Assembly (NCBI GenBank): GCA_030590265.1
Contig: JAUUYW010000179.1
Location: 1 to 6,833 of the forward strand
Direction of reading: 5' to 3'
Length of the DNA: 6,833 nucleotides
Source: Candidatus Krumholzibacteriia bacterium
GTDB taxonomy: Bacteria > Krumholzibacteriota > Krumholzibacteriia > LZORAL124-64-63
Shown here: in pieces, positions 6,714 through 6,833 of the stretch
Layout of the letters: every line of letters begins with the position of its first letter
Numbering within the stretch: position 1 is the first letter of the stretch
The notes under the pieces: model-generated
Told to the model about the DNA's origin: nothing
Databases searched by the model: none
The model's input: the letters and a program-made list of their open reading frames with translations, nothing else
Position numbers and translations under genes: made by a program

Positions 6714-6736
6714 GGGGACGGGGTTTACCCGTCCCC
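6714..6736 (+). terminator. Terminator-like hairpin after the octaheme cytochrome gene
   Basis: GGGGACGGG (6714-6722) and CCCGTCCCC (6728-6736) form a perfect 9-bp GC-rich stem with a five-base loop, 26 bases after the stop codon. The T-rich stretch comes only about 15-30 bases later (TTCTTATTTTCATTTTT, about 6752-6768), so the U-tract is displaced. It probably ends or processes the cytochrome transcript. Confidence 0.6.
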
Positions 6737-6766
6737 ACCTCCACGACACGCTTCTTATTTTCATTT

Positions 6767-6795
6767 TTGGAAAAAGTTAATTAAATTAATAGTAT
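6767..6795 (+). promoter_or_regulatory. Weak candidate promoter pointing right
   Basis: TTGGAA (6767-6772), a 17-base spacer and TAGTAT (6790-6795) each match the sigma-70 consensus at four of six positions, in the AT-rich DNA after the hairpin. A gene starting beyond the right edge could use it. AT-rich DNA gives such matches by chance, so support is low. Confidence 0.2.
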
Positions 6796-6833
6796 CATTT
6801 TACAGTATGTTCAGAAAATGGAGTTCTCCGAAT

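Noticed and set aside
6807..6833. Possible gene start at the right edge (ATG 6807 or 6818)
   Set aside because: No ribosome binding site and only nine codons or fewer are visible, too little to support a gene.

Overview
The window looks like chromosomal DNA of a Gram-negative bacterium with a respiratory periplasm. The signs are Sec-type signal peptides, an octaheme c-type cytochrome, a membrane-anchored parvulin and inner-membrane transporters. The sequence does not let me name the taxon. I see no mobile elements, tRNA, rRNA or CRISPR.

Layout: two divergent gene groups share a 347-base control region (3648-3994). On the minus strand, reading leftward, are (1) a DUF3604-type secreted protein with PHP-like metal-binding motifs (1710-3647), (2) a parvulin-like, membrane-anchored peptidyl-prolyl isomerase (795-1694), and (3) a HupE/UreJ-like membrane protein (1-795) that runs off the left edge. 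The second and third genes follow almost without gaps, and the third overlaps the second by one base (TAATG), so this is almost certainly one operon. On the plus strand are (4) a Rhesus (Rh)-type ammonia/ammonium channel (3995-5152) and (5) a compact octaheme cytochrome of the hydroxylamine oxidoreductase (HAO) family (5404-6687). The gap between these two holds several inverted repeats, and a good terminator-like hairpin follows the cytochrome gene.

How the genes may work together: genes 4 and 5 suggest a nitrogen module. A periplasmic HAO-like enzyme would interconvert nitrogen compounds such as hydroxylamine, nitrite or ammonium, and the Rh channel would equilibrate NH3/NH4+ across the inner membrane. 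Genes 1 to 3 look like an export and maturation module for a periplasmic metalloenzyme of unknown substrate. A functional link between the two groups is not shown; they share only the divergent promoter region. That region carries two tandem 21-bp repeats, each holding the dyad TTTG-GCT-CAAA, which is the most likely regulator site in the window.
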